In this document: positions 56,908 to 64,000 of the stretch, in pieces
Layout of the letters: every line of letters starts with the position of its first letter
Position numbering within the stretch: the stretch's first letter is position 1
Source: Nakaseomyces glabratus
Lineage: Eukaryota > Ascomycota > Saccharomycetes > Saccharomycetales > Saccharomycetaceae
Direction of reading: 5' to 3'
Assembly: GCF_010111755.1 (NCBI RefSeq)
Contig: NC_088952.1
Span: 310,001 to 374,000, forward strand
Length of the DNA: 64,000 bases
Program-made: the position numbers and the translations under genes
Notes under the pieces: model-generated
Told to the model about the DNA's origin: nothing
Databases searched by the model: none
What the model saw: only the letters and a program-made list of their open reading frames with translations

Positions 56908-59874
56908 ATGGTGGTAACCACTGAAGCCGTAACGTCCCGGAGTGAGCGCGATGCGGAGCCAGTACAGGAGCCCTTGGTAGAGAAATTGGCCACTGAGGAG
57001 CTTAATATACTTGTGGCTGTCAGATGTAGAGGCAGAAATGAGCGTGAGATTAAGGCAAAGAGCTCGGTGGTCGTTGACGTGCCGGACAATGGAGTAACTA
57101 ATGAAGTTTCGATAAATACTACCGATGATGTTGGAATTGCAGCAAAGATGAACTCTAAGACCTATACAGTGGATAAAGTATTTGGTCCCAGCGCCTCTCA
57201 GAAATTGGTATATGAAGAGATTGCAGAACCGTTATTTCAGGACTTTATTAAGGGTTATAACTGTACTATACTGGTTTATGGTATGACATCAACAGGTAAA
57301 ACATACACAATGACTGGTGATGAAAAATTACATAACGGAGAGCTAGGTGATGCAGCAGGTATAATACCCAGGGTATTGTTTGAACTTTTTGACACACTGG
57401 AAGCTAATAAGGATGATTACCTAGTTAAATGCTCTTTTGTGGAATTATATAACGAGGAACTGAAAGACTTATTAGACTCCACGAATACTGCCACGAATTC
57501 TGATAATAAAAAACTTAGGATATTTGATTCTAACGTGAACGGTACTTCAGCAAGTGGTTCAAGTAGCCGATCGAGCTCGAGAAATAACTCCCCAAGATCA
57601 GCTCCTGATAATTCCAGAGCGCAGATGCTGCGAAGGAAACTGGGTCGCCACAACACTACCGGAAATAGCAAAATATCCAATAATAACCATAATAAGTTCA
57701 GTAGGTTCAAGCAAACCTCTCAAGAGTCCACTAGAGCTCATGCTTCAAACAATCATCAAAACGTTCATATTCCTAATAATAATTCCAATAATACTAATCA
57801 ACAGCAGTCACCCATTGATCAGTCCGCTAGTATCTACATTCAGAATCTAGAAGAATTTCATATCACTTCTGCTATGGAAGGTCTACAATTACTTCAAAAG
57901 GGTTTAAAGCAAAGGCAAGTAGCTTCCACTAAAATGAACGACTTCTCGAGTCGATCACATTCTATTTTTACCATTACACTTTATAAAGAACAGAATGGGG
58001 AACTATTTAGGGTATCCAAGATGAATTTAGTTGATCTGGCTGGTTCAGAGAATATAAGTAGGTCTGGTGCAATGAATCAAAGAGCCAAAGAGGCGGGCTC
58101 GATAAACCAGAGTTTACTAACATTAGGAAGAGTGATAAATTCACTGGCGGATAAAAGTGAGCATATTCCATTTAGAGAGTCTAAGCTGACAAGACTGCTG
58201 CAGGACTCCCTGGGAGGGAATACCAAAACAGCATTAATTGCCACTATATCTCCTGCAAAAATGACATCTGAAGAGACTTGTAGTACATTAGAGTATGCAT
58301 CGAAGGCCAAAAATATCAAAAATAAACCCCAACTGGGTGCATTCATAATGAAAGACATCCTGGTACGATCCATCACTTCTGAGTTGGCAAAGATCAAGTC
58401 AGATTTGTTATCCACTAAATCCAAAGAAGGTGTATACATGAGTCACGAGCATTATAAGGATCTGCACTACGATATTGAGTGTTATAAAACCGAACTTGAA
58501 GAGAGTAAAAGAGCAATTGAGTCGCTAACTGCACAAAACGCGATGTTACAACAAGAGAGGCTATCCTTGAAGGATGATAATGCCTGTTATAAAGCTAATA
58601 TTGCAAGTTTAAAGGATAATGTGGTGACATTGCAATCTAGTTTGAAAGAGCAGATCACAAAGGAGACGAATATTAGAAGTTTGTTGAAGGATGTTCAAGG
58701 TGCTAACGAAGAAATGAAGAAAACGATACATTTATTTGAATTTAAGCAACAGGAACTACAGCAAAGTATCTCTACCTTTATCAGCGATGAAATTTCCAAT
58801 ATTCGAGACACTCTGAAGAAGCATATCGAATACCTGCAGAATAACGGTGACTTGAAGGATACAGAAATCAGCGGTAATCTAATGCGGCTCGAGAAAGAAG
58901 TTGTCAAAGTTATCAAAGCTGCTGAGGAAGAAGCTAGTAAGTCATACGGGGAATGCGTCAAGATGATGCTGAAAGAAACGCCGAGACTGTTTGAGAGTGT
59001 GTCAGGGCGGCTGGACAATATCAGTAAGCTAGCTGAGGAGAACCACTCTAAGATTGCAGAGACGTTATCAGATGTAAGTGAAGAGTACAACAACTTGAAG
59101 CAATACTTGACTAACAACTTCTTCAAGAACAATCATGAAGAGCTGCTGTCGCACCATGTTCAAAACACGTATGCGCAACTAGAAGAGAACTCGGCACAAC
59201 TGATGCAGAACTTCACGATGATGCTGGACAAGCACATTCAAGAGAACAAGAGGCATATGTTGGAGAATATACTGGGGGTCACTGACGAGGTTATTAATAA
59301 TGAATTACAAATGTTTGGGGAGCAACGGGCCAAATGGGAGAAATCCTCAGCACTTATCAATCAATGTGATTCTGTTAACCACAGCTTCCACCAGGCGTTG
59401 GGCTCTAACCTTGTAGAGATCAGGGACGTGGTGTCCAGTTCCCGTGACAATATTGGCGCAACTATATCTTCTATCCAGTCGCGGACCAGGAACAGGCAAT
59501 CCATCGAGGAGATGATCCAAGGCAATGACGTAATCAGACAGCAAATAACCAGGATCAAGCAGAAAAACAAGTCGTTGTCTTTATTCAAGGAGCACTCTAC
59601 AGAGACAGCTACTACATCAATAGGCAGCGTAAACAAAGTAGAAGGCAACTTGAAAGTGATAATGGACAAAGTGCTGAATGACCCGCAGTTGTCCCGGGGC
59701 AAGGCTGAAGTTCCCGACGAAGAGCTGCATAGGCTTGAGAAGATACCACTGGGGATCACCAACAAGGAGAATGTTGTTGATCTTCAGCACAGGTACCCCG
59801 CCTTACAGGAGAAAAGGAAACCGGAGGATGAAGTGTTGCTTCAAGCCAAGTTGCAGAGACGAAACCCCGATTAA
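56908..59874 (+). CDS. CIN8: Cin8, kinesin-5 mitotic motor
   Basis: The 988-aa product starts MVVTTEAVTSRSERDAEPVQ at ATG 56908. The motor domain has P-loop GMTSTGKT (125-132), SSRSHSIFTI (switch I), NLVDLAGSENISRSGA (switch II) and KLTRLLQDSLGGNTKTALIA. A large low-complexity insertion in loop 8 (about 210-308, rich in Ser, Asn and Gln) distinguishes Cin8 from its paralog Kip1. A neck and long coiled-coil stalk follow (about 490-900). The C-terminus has a basic cluster (EKRKPEDEVLLQAKLQRRNP) that may be a nuclear signal. Kinesin-5 tetramers slide antiparallel microtubules to separate spindle poles. Length matches S. cerevisiae (1000). Confidence 0.97.
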   Translation: MVVTTEAVTSRSERDAEPVQEPLVEKLATEELNILVAVRCRGRNEREIKAKSSVVVDVPDNGVTNEVSINTTDDVGIAAKMNSKTYTVDKVFGPSASQKLVYEEIAEPLFQDFIKGYNCTILVYGMTSTGKTYTMTGDEKLHNGELGDAAGIIPRVLFELFDTLEANKDDYLVKCSFVELYNEELKDLLDSTNTATNSDNKKLRIFDSNVNGTSASGSSSRSSSRNNSPRSAPDNSRAQMLRRKLGRHNTTGNSKISNNNHNKFSRFKQTSQESTRAHASNNHQNVHIPNNNSNNTNQQQSPIDQSASIYIQNLEEFHITSAMEGLQLLQKGLKQRQVASTKMNDFSSRSHSIFTITLYKEQNGELFRVSKMNLVDLAGSENISRSGAMNQRAKEAGSINQSLLTLGRVINSLADKSEHIPFRESKLTRLLQDSLGGNTKTALIATISPAKMTSEETCSTLEYASKAKNIKNKPQLGAFIMKDILVRSITSELAKIKSDLLSTKSKEGVYMSHEHYKDLHYDIECYKTELEESKRAIESLTAQNAMLQQERLSLKDDNACYKANIASLKDNVVTLQSSLKEQITKETNIRSLLKDVQGANEEMKKTIHLFEFKQQELQQSISTFISDEISNIRDTLKKHIEYLQNNGDLKDTEISGNLMRLEKEVVKVIKAAEEEASKSYGECVKMMLKETPRLFESVSGRLDNISKLAEENHSKIAETLSDVSEEYNNLKQYLTNNFFKNNHEELLSHHVQNTYAQLEENSAQLMQNFTMMLDKHIQENKRHMLENILGVTDEVINNELQMFGEQRAKWEKSSALINQCDSVNHSFHQALGSNLVEIRDVVSSSRDNIGATISSIQSRTRNRQSIEEMIQGNDVIRQQITRIKQKNKSLSLFKEHSTETATTSIGSVNKVEGNLKVIMDKVLNDPQLSRGKAEVPDEELHRLEKIPLGITNKENVVDLQHRYPALQEKRKPEDEVLLQAKLQRRNPD

Positions 59875-60624
59875 TCGTGTATCTGCCCTGCAATGAAATA
59901 GGGGCATTGGGGCATACGTGCCCATGTAGGGTGATATTTAAACAAAAAGTTGTAATAGTATTTTAGAATCAGCAGTTTTTTTTTTATATATATAAGAGAA
60001 AATAGGCATATTCTTTCCATTCGTCCATTGTCCCAGAGGTTTAGCAACTCCGAGTTTGTTTGTTTTTTGATGGGTTCTTGTATCCAGTCAGAAATGGACA
60101 TTGTGGCATTCGTAAGTGGGATGGCATCATTCGGTATCCCAGCCTTGACTCGTTTGTCTTCTTTTAGCAAGACTTGTCATGACCTTTTTCCACCAAAAAA
60201 TTCCCGGTGAATTTTTCCAGGCCCAGGTCCCGTAGAAACCGTCGTGGGGGGCTCTAAATAAAGCTTAATAAAAAGTGAGGACAATGAGTGTTCTTGGGAT
60301 GGGCTGGGAATGACATGACTGGGACAGCGGTAGCGCTGGTGGGGGGGCTTTTTGTTGATTATCGAGTGTGACACCGAGTGATCACAGGTTCAAGAAGGTC
60401 ATGAACATTGGAAATTACCTCAAATATTTCACTTGTGAAAGCACTGTATTTTTTTTTTGATAGATTTATTGTTTCTGGAATGTTACCAGGCCAGAGAACC
60501 TATATAAGCAGTAATACCAGCTCTTGTTCATTCTTGATTTTTGGCACACAAGTACAACTACAACTACAACTACAACTACAACTACAAATACAAATACAGC
60601 AAGTAAAAAAACAAGATATAGCAA
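59875..60624 (+). promoter_or_regulatory. CIN8-CIT2 spacer (CIT2 promoter)
   Basis: A TATATAAG box lies at 60501-60508, 117 bases before the CIT2 start. The near-palindrome TTTCACTTGTGAAA (60427-60440) and a single GTGAC (60368-60372; GTCAC on the other strand, the core of the Rtg1/Rtg3 R-box) lie upstream. S. cerevisiae CIT2 uses two R-boxes, so retrograde control here is only a suggestion. G-rich runs occur at about 60240-60350. Confidence 0.45.
60553..60594. repeat. hexanucleotide repeat in CIT2 leader
   Basis: TACAAC is repeated five times (60553-60582), followed by TACAAA twice (60583-60594). It lies between the TATA box and the ATG, so it is probably transcribed as an unstructured, C/A-rich 5' leader. 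Confidence 0.9.
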
Positions 60625-62016
60625 ATGCCCAATTTATCACATCAATGGGAGAGCGTCTCGCTCAAGGAAGCCTATGCCCGCAACCTGCCAGCGCAGGCCG
60701 AGCGACTCAAGCGGTTCAAGAGCGAGTTTGGCAGCACGGTGATCGGCGAGGTGACCGTCGAGCAGGCGCTTGGCGGTATGCGCGGTGTCACGGGCCTTGT
60801 GTGGGAGGGCTCCGTGCTGGACCCTGAAGAAGGCATCAAGTTTAGAGGCCTCACTATCGACGAGGTACGTGTGTCGCTGGGAGTGGCAGGTGAGCGGGAG
60901 CCGCAGCCCGAGGCGCTGTTCTGGCTGTTGCTCACGGGCCAGATCCCCAACGAGGACCAGGTGGCGCAGCTGTCGCGCGAGCTGGCAGCGCGCGGGGAGC
61001 TACCGGGGCATGTGGAGACGCTGCTGGACACTCTTCCACGTGACCTGCACCCTATGGCGCAGCTGAGTATAGCGGTTACTGCCCTGGAAGGGGAGTCGCA
61101 CTTTGCGCGGGCGTACCTGGCTGGTGTTCCGCGCGGGGAGCTGTGGGAGCACACCTACGAGGACGCGCTGAACCTTATTGCGAAGCTGCCTGCGATCGCT
61201 GGGCGCATCTACCACAATGTGTTTGGCGGTGCGCAAGGCGCCCAAGGGCAAGGCACGCAAGGTGCGTTCGTGCTGGACCCGCAGGCGGACTACAGTGAGA
61301 ACCTGTGCCGGGCGCTCGGGGTGCAGCCCGACGGGGAGACGGAGGACTTCCACAACCTGATGAGGCTGTACCTGACCATCCACGCGGACCACGAGGGCGG
61401 CAACGTCAGCGCACATACGACGCACCTGGTGGGCAGCGCGCTGTCGTCGCCTTACCTGAGCTTCGCCGCCGGCCTGGACGGGCTTGCGGGTCCCCTGCAC
61501 GGCCGCGCGAACCAGGAAGTGCTGGAGTGGCTGCTGGTGTTGAAGGGCGAGCTGGTGCGCGAGGGCAAGACCGTGACGGACCGCGAGGCCATCCGCCAGT
61601 ACCTGTGGAGAACACTAAACTCCGGGAAGGTAGTCCCTGGGTACGGCCACGCTGTGCTCAGGAAGACGGACCCCAGGTTCCTGGCACAGCGCGAGTTCGG
61701 GCGCACGCGGTTCCCGGGGGACGAGCTGTACCAGCTGGTCTCGACGGTCTACGAGGTGGCCCCGCAGGTGCTCAAGGAGCACGGCAAGACGCGCAACCCA
61801 TACCCTAACGTAGACGCGCACTCCGGGGTCCTGCTCACGCACTACGGACTAGACCAGCCCAGCTTCTACACAGTGTTGTTCGGCATCTCGCGGTGCTTCG
61901 GGGTCATGGCACAGCTCATCACCGACCGCGCGCTGGGTGCGCCCATCGAGAGGCCCAAGTCCCTGTCCACCGACAGGTACATCGAGCTGGCCACCCGCCA
62001 CCACAACAAGCTGTGA
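60625..62016 (+). CDS. CIT2: citrate synthase, Cit2-like (non-mitochondrial)
   Basis: The 463-aa product starts MPNLSHQWESVSLKEAYARN at ATG 60625. It lacks a cleavable basic presequence, unlike mitochondrial Cit1, and its length fits Cit2 (460). The active-site triad is H292 (PLHGRANQEV), H342 (PGYGHAVLRK) and D397 (NVDAHSG). Conserved runs include MRLYLTIHADHEGGNVSAHT. It condenses acetyl-CoA and oxaloacetate into citrate in the glyoxylate cycle. The C-terminal tripeptide is NKL, not the usual SKL, so peroxisomal import is uncertain. An insertion rich in Gln/Gly/Ala (GGAQGAQGQGTQGAF, about 202-216) is unusual. The gene is very GC-rich compared with its neighbours. CIN8 and YCP4 flank it. Confidence 0.92.
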   Translation: MPNLSHQWESVSLKEAYARNLPAQAERLKRFKSEFGSTVIGEVTVEQALGGMRGVTGLVWEGSVLDPEEGIKFRGLTIDEVRVSLGVAGEREPQPEALFWLLLTGQIPNEDQVAQLSRELAARGELPGHVETLLDTLPRDLHPMAQLSIAVTALEGESHFARAYLAGVPRGELWEHTYEDALNLIAKLPAIAGRIYHNVFGGAQGAQGQGTQGAFVLDPQADYSENLCRALGVQPDGETEDFHNLMRLYLTIHADHEGGNVSAHTTHLVGSALSSPYLSFAAGLDGLAGPLHGRANQEVLEWLLVLKGELVREGKTVTDREAIRQYLWRTLNSGKVVPGYGHAVLRKTDPRFLAQREFGRTRFPGDELYQLVSTVYEVAPQVLKEHGKTRNPYPNVDAHSGVLLTHYGLDQPSFYTVLFGISRCFGVMAQLITDRALGAPIERPKSLSTDRYIELATRHHNKL

Positions 62017-62890
62017 AGAAGGAAAGCGCACTTATCGCATATATATAGAGCATTGACCTAAATACATATACGTACACAATAACCTATCATGTTATCTTAC
62101 CGTAATGATTACCAAATAGCGAACTCGCGAGAAACGCAAAATGCTAAAAGCAAAATGCTAAAAGCAAAATGCGGAAAGCGGAAAGCAGAAGAAAAAAGCA
62201 ACACATCCCGCCGCACGTAAACCCCCCCCTATTGTGCCCAGAGCAGGGAAAAAAAAGGGGGTAAGAGAGAGAGAGACAAACCGCGCGTGCCGGGATTAAT
62301 GCCCAAAACGGGAAGTCGAAATCTATCAAAAAAGAGAACAACAAAACACTCAGAAGAGACACCATAAGAAACACGCGCACAAGACACAGAACGCCAATCC
62401 CTTCCTTTAACGGGGGGGCACCCCCACTGCCTCGTCTGTGTACGGATGTAGGAGGAGGGGTGATACCACCCCTTAGTCAGTGGACGTGTGCAGTGAGGAA
62501 ACCAGCTTTCTCGTAATAATTACACGAGCGCACAGACGAGCGTGCAGTAAGAGGGGAGGGACAGCAAAGACAGCAGAGAGACAGCAAAGAGACGAAGGAG
62601 ACGGCCAAAGCGATACTGTGGGACGCCTCGAGGTGGACTAGACTGGTGGGACCGGTGGGTAGAGAGGGACGAGTAGAGAGGGACGGGGGGGAGGGATCTA
62701 CTACCCCTTCTTTATCCTTCCAATTGGAAGAAAAATAAAAAAGCCATGGGTGGTGGGAATATATATAGACTGGTGGAAGAAAAGCTGGCAAAAAAGAAGC
62801 ATACCCCCCCAATTGGAACTTACTTTTTTGTTGGACTAAGAGGTAACAACTCACATACACTTAAACAACAAAAAACTAACATAACACAAG
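62017..62890 (+). promoter_or_regulatory. CIT2-YCP4 spacer (YCP4 promoter)
   Basis: The 874-base spacer is purine-rich on the plus strand, with runs of G and C (for example around 62220, 62408 and 62690). Tandem and near-tandem words occur (TAGAGAGGGACG twice near 62660-62685; ACAGCAAAGA words near 62560-62590). CCAATTGG occurs near 62720 and CCAATTGGA near 62808. A TATATATA box at 62760-62767 is 124 bases before the YCP4 start. Confidence 0.5.
62136..62175. repeat. 14-bp tandem repeat, about 2.5 copies
   Basis: The unit GCAAAATGCTAAAA is repeated exactly at 62136-62149 and 62150-62163, with a partial third copy (GCAAAATGCGG) after it. It lies in the CIT2 3' flank. Confidence 0.85.
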
Positions 62891-63706
62891 ATGAAGGTTG
62901 CTATTATCACTTACTCCACTTATGGTCACATCGACAACTTGGCTAGAGCTGTCAAGAAGGGTGTTGAGTCCGCCGGCGGTCAGGCAGACCTGTACAGAGT
63001 CGAGGAGACTTTGTCCAAGGAGATCCTAGCACAGATGAACGCCCCTGAAAAGGCTTCCGATATCCCAGTAGCAACTGAGAACATCCTCACTGAATACGAC
63101 GCTTTCTTGTTCGGTGTTCCAACCAGGTTCGGTACTTTGCCAGCCCAATGGTCCTCCTTCTGGGACAAGACCGGTGGTCTGTGGGCCCAAGGTGCTTTGA
63201 ACGGTAAGGTCGGTGGTTTCTTCGTCTCCACCTCCAGTTACGGTGGTGGTCAAGAAGCCACTGTCAAGCACTGTTTGTCCTACTTGGCTCACCACGGTAT
63301 CATCTACGTGCCATTGGGTTACAAGAACGCCTTCGCCGAGTTGGCCAACATCGAAGAAGTCCACGGTGGCTCCCCATGGGGTGCCGGTACCTTGGCTGGC
63401 GCTGACGGTTCCAGAACCGCCTCTGAATTGGAATTGAGAATCGCCCAAATCCAAGGTAAGACCTTCTACGAAACCGCTATCAAGTTCGCTCCAACCTCGT
63501 CTGCCATGATGGACGACAAGATGATGAAGGACGATAAGATGATGAAGGATGACAAGATGATGAAGGACGACAAGATGAAGTCCGGTAAGAAGGCCGCCAT
63601 GAAGGACGACAAGATGATGAAGGACGACAAGATGAAGGATGACAAGATGAAGGACGACAAGATGAAGGAGAAGGACAGCAAGTTCTCTTGTTGTACTGTT
63701 ATGTAA
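62891..63706 (+). CDS. YCP4: Ycp4, flavodoxin-like WrbA/Pst2-family protein with lipidated-type tail
   Basis: The 271-aa product starts [20 protein letters not shown] at ATG 62891. A WrbA-type flavodoxin fold fills residues 1-200, with FMN phosphate loop TYSTYGH and the conserved [20 protein letters not shown] and [10 protein letters not shown]. Residues 208-259 are a Met/Lys/Asp repeat (units MMKDDK and MKDDK). The protein ends [13 protein letters not shown] is a CaaX-type prenylation box with a preceding cysteine that could be palmitoylated, fitting membrane attachment. Family members are quinone reductases or FMN proteins; Pst2, Rfs1 and Ycp4 form eisosome-associated paralogs in S. cerevisiae. 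It is slightly longer than S. cerevisiae Ycp4 (247). Codon bias is strong, suggesting high expression. Confidence 0.94.
   Translation: MKVAIITYSTYGHIDNLARAVKKGVESAGGQADLYRVEETLSKEILAQMNAPEKASDIPVATENILTEYDAFLFGVPTRFGTLPAQWSSFWDKTGGLWAQGALNGKVGGFFVSTSSYGGGQEATVKHCLSYLAHHGIIYVPLGYKNAFAELANIEEVHGGSPWGAGTLAGADGSRTASELELRIAQIQGKTFYETAIKFAPTSSAMMDDKMMKDDKMMKDDKMMKDDKMKSGKKAAMKDDKMMKDDKMKDDKMKDDKMKEKDSKFSCCTVM
63512..63667 (+). repeat. coding minisatellite in YCP4
   Basis: Tandem copies of an 18-bp unit (Met-Met-Lys-Asp-Asp-Lys) and a 15-bp unit (Met-Lys-Asp-Asp-Lys) are broken once by KSGKKAA. The DNA copies are near identical, so copy number is likely to vary between isolates. Confidence 0.9.
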
Positions 63707-64000
63707 GATTAATCCATTGATATTTCCCCCCTAAGCCTTTCTAATCATGGCATTTTTCCTCATACTTACACCTGAATAAATCCCATCACCATCACACACA
63801 CAACCCCCACCACCATTCAAAAATTAAAAAGAATACTACCAATTTTTTTTTTACAATCAATATGTTTCCTCAGAAAGATATGAGAAGTTTGAAGGATTAT
63901 TAGATAGAATCGGGAACTAATTTACTAAGGGGAAGAGATTTTCTTTAATTTTTTTTTATTTTATTTTACTTTTGTTCTTTTATCTTTTCTTCTTAAGCTT
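63707..64000. other. YCP4 3' flank to window end
   Basis: The 294-base sequence is pyrimidine-rich with AT tracts. CCATCACCATCACACACACA sequence is a short simple repeat near 63785-63805. No gene is seen. Confidence 0.5.

Noticed and set aside
60368..60372. GTGAC as an Rtg1/Rtg3 R-box upstream of CIT2
   Set aside because: A single 5-base match is expected by chance; a second site was not found, so I do not claim retrograde control.
60672..61842. Several long frames overlapping CIT2 on both strands
   Set aside because: High GC removes stop codons; the citrate synthase frame has the conserved active site and the others have no domain.
60625..62016. CIT2 as a horizontally transferred bacterial gene because of its GC content
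   Set aside because: The protein shares long runs with yeast Cit1/Cit2 and sits in conserved synteny with CIN8 and YCP4.
1..64000. Ty/LTR elements, DNA transposons, CRISPR arrays, biosynthetic clusters
   Set aside because: None seen: no reverse transcriptase or transposase frame, no LTR-like direct repeats, and no regularly spaced repeats beyond the microsatellites listed.

Overview
The window is a nuclear chromosome segment from a budding yeast of the Saccharomycetaceae, most likely a post-whole-genome-duplication species of the Nakaseomyces group (Candida glabrata and relatives). The protein-coding genes recognised are single-exon, close to their Saccharomyces cerevisiae counterparts in length, and follow S. 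cerevisiae gene order in blocks. The HAP1-MCP2-SYM1-YEF3-RCK2 ... CIN8-CIT2-YCP4 order agrees with my memory of C. glabrata chromosome B. I could not run a search, so species and strain are inference.

Layout. 1-8.0 kb: a truncated F-box/LRR-like gene, a tRNA-Leu(CAA) with an intron, a NET1/TOF2-family nucleolar gene, an unrecognised 318-aa gene and a doubtful 100-aa reading frame. 9.2-28.8 kb: the block SSH1, MRPL27, DUG2, SAF1, PAF1, DPB3, PPS1, RIF1 (the chromosome II YBR283C-YBR275C run, inverted as a unit). 29.1-44.4 kb: HAP1, MCP2, SYM1, YEF3, RCK2, all on the minus strand (the chromosome XII YLR256W-YLR248W run). 45.8-63.7 kb: CTO1, POL5, HAT2, PCM1, SOM1, PRB1, CIN8, CIT2, YCP4. This last part interleaves genes found on chromosomes III and V of S. 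cerevisiae.

The genes are mostly housekeeping: translation (YEF3, MRPL27), protein translocation and vacuolar proteolysis (SSH1, PRB1), chromatin, replication and telomeres (PAF1, DPB3, RIF1, HAT2), ribosome biogenesis (POL5), mitotic spindle and phosphatase functions (CIN8, PPS1), heme/oxygen regulation (HAP1), mitochondrial maintenance (MCP2, SYM1, SOM1), glutathione turnover (DUG2), aminosugar synthesis (PCM1) and peroxisomal or cytosolic citrate synthesis (CIT2). Saf1 and Prb1 are both here; in S. cerevisiae SCF-Saf1 has been linked to unprocessed vacuolar hydrolases, but co-location over 40 kb need not be meaningful.

I see no mobile element, CRISPR array, gene cluster for a specialised pathway or clearly new biological system. 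The points most worth checking are small: a cluster of Tbf1-like sites and hairpins at 1.9-2.0 kb that could mark an unannotated small RNA gene; a substituted metal ligand in the DUG2 peptidase domain; a duplicated IPIFNS motif in RIF1; sharply GC-rich coding islands in PCM1 and CIT2; and a Met-Lys-Asp repeat followed by a prenylation-type tail in YCP4.
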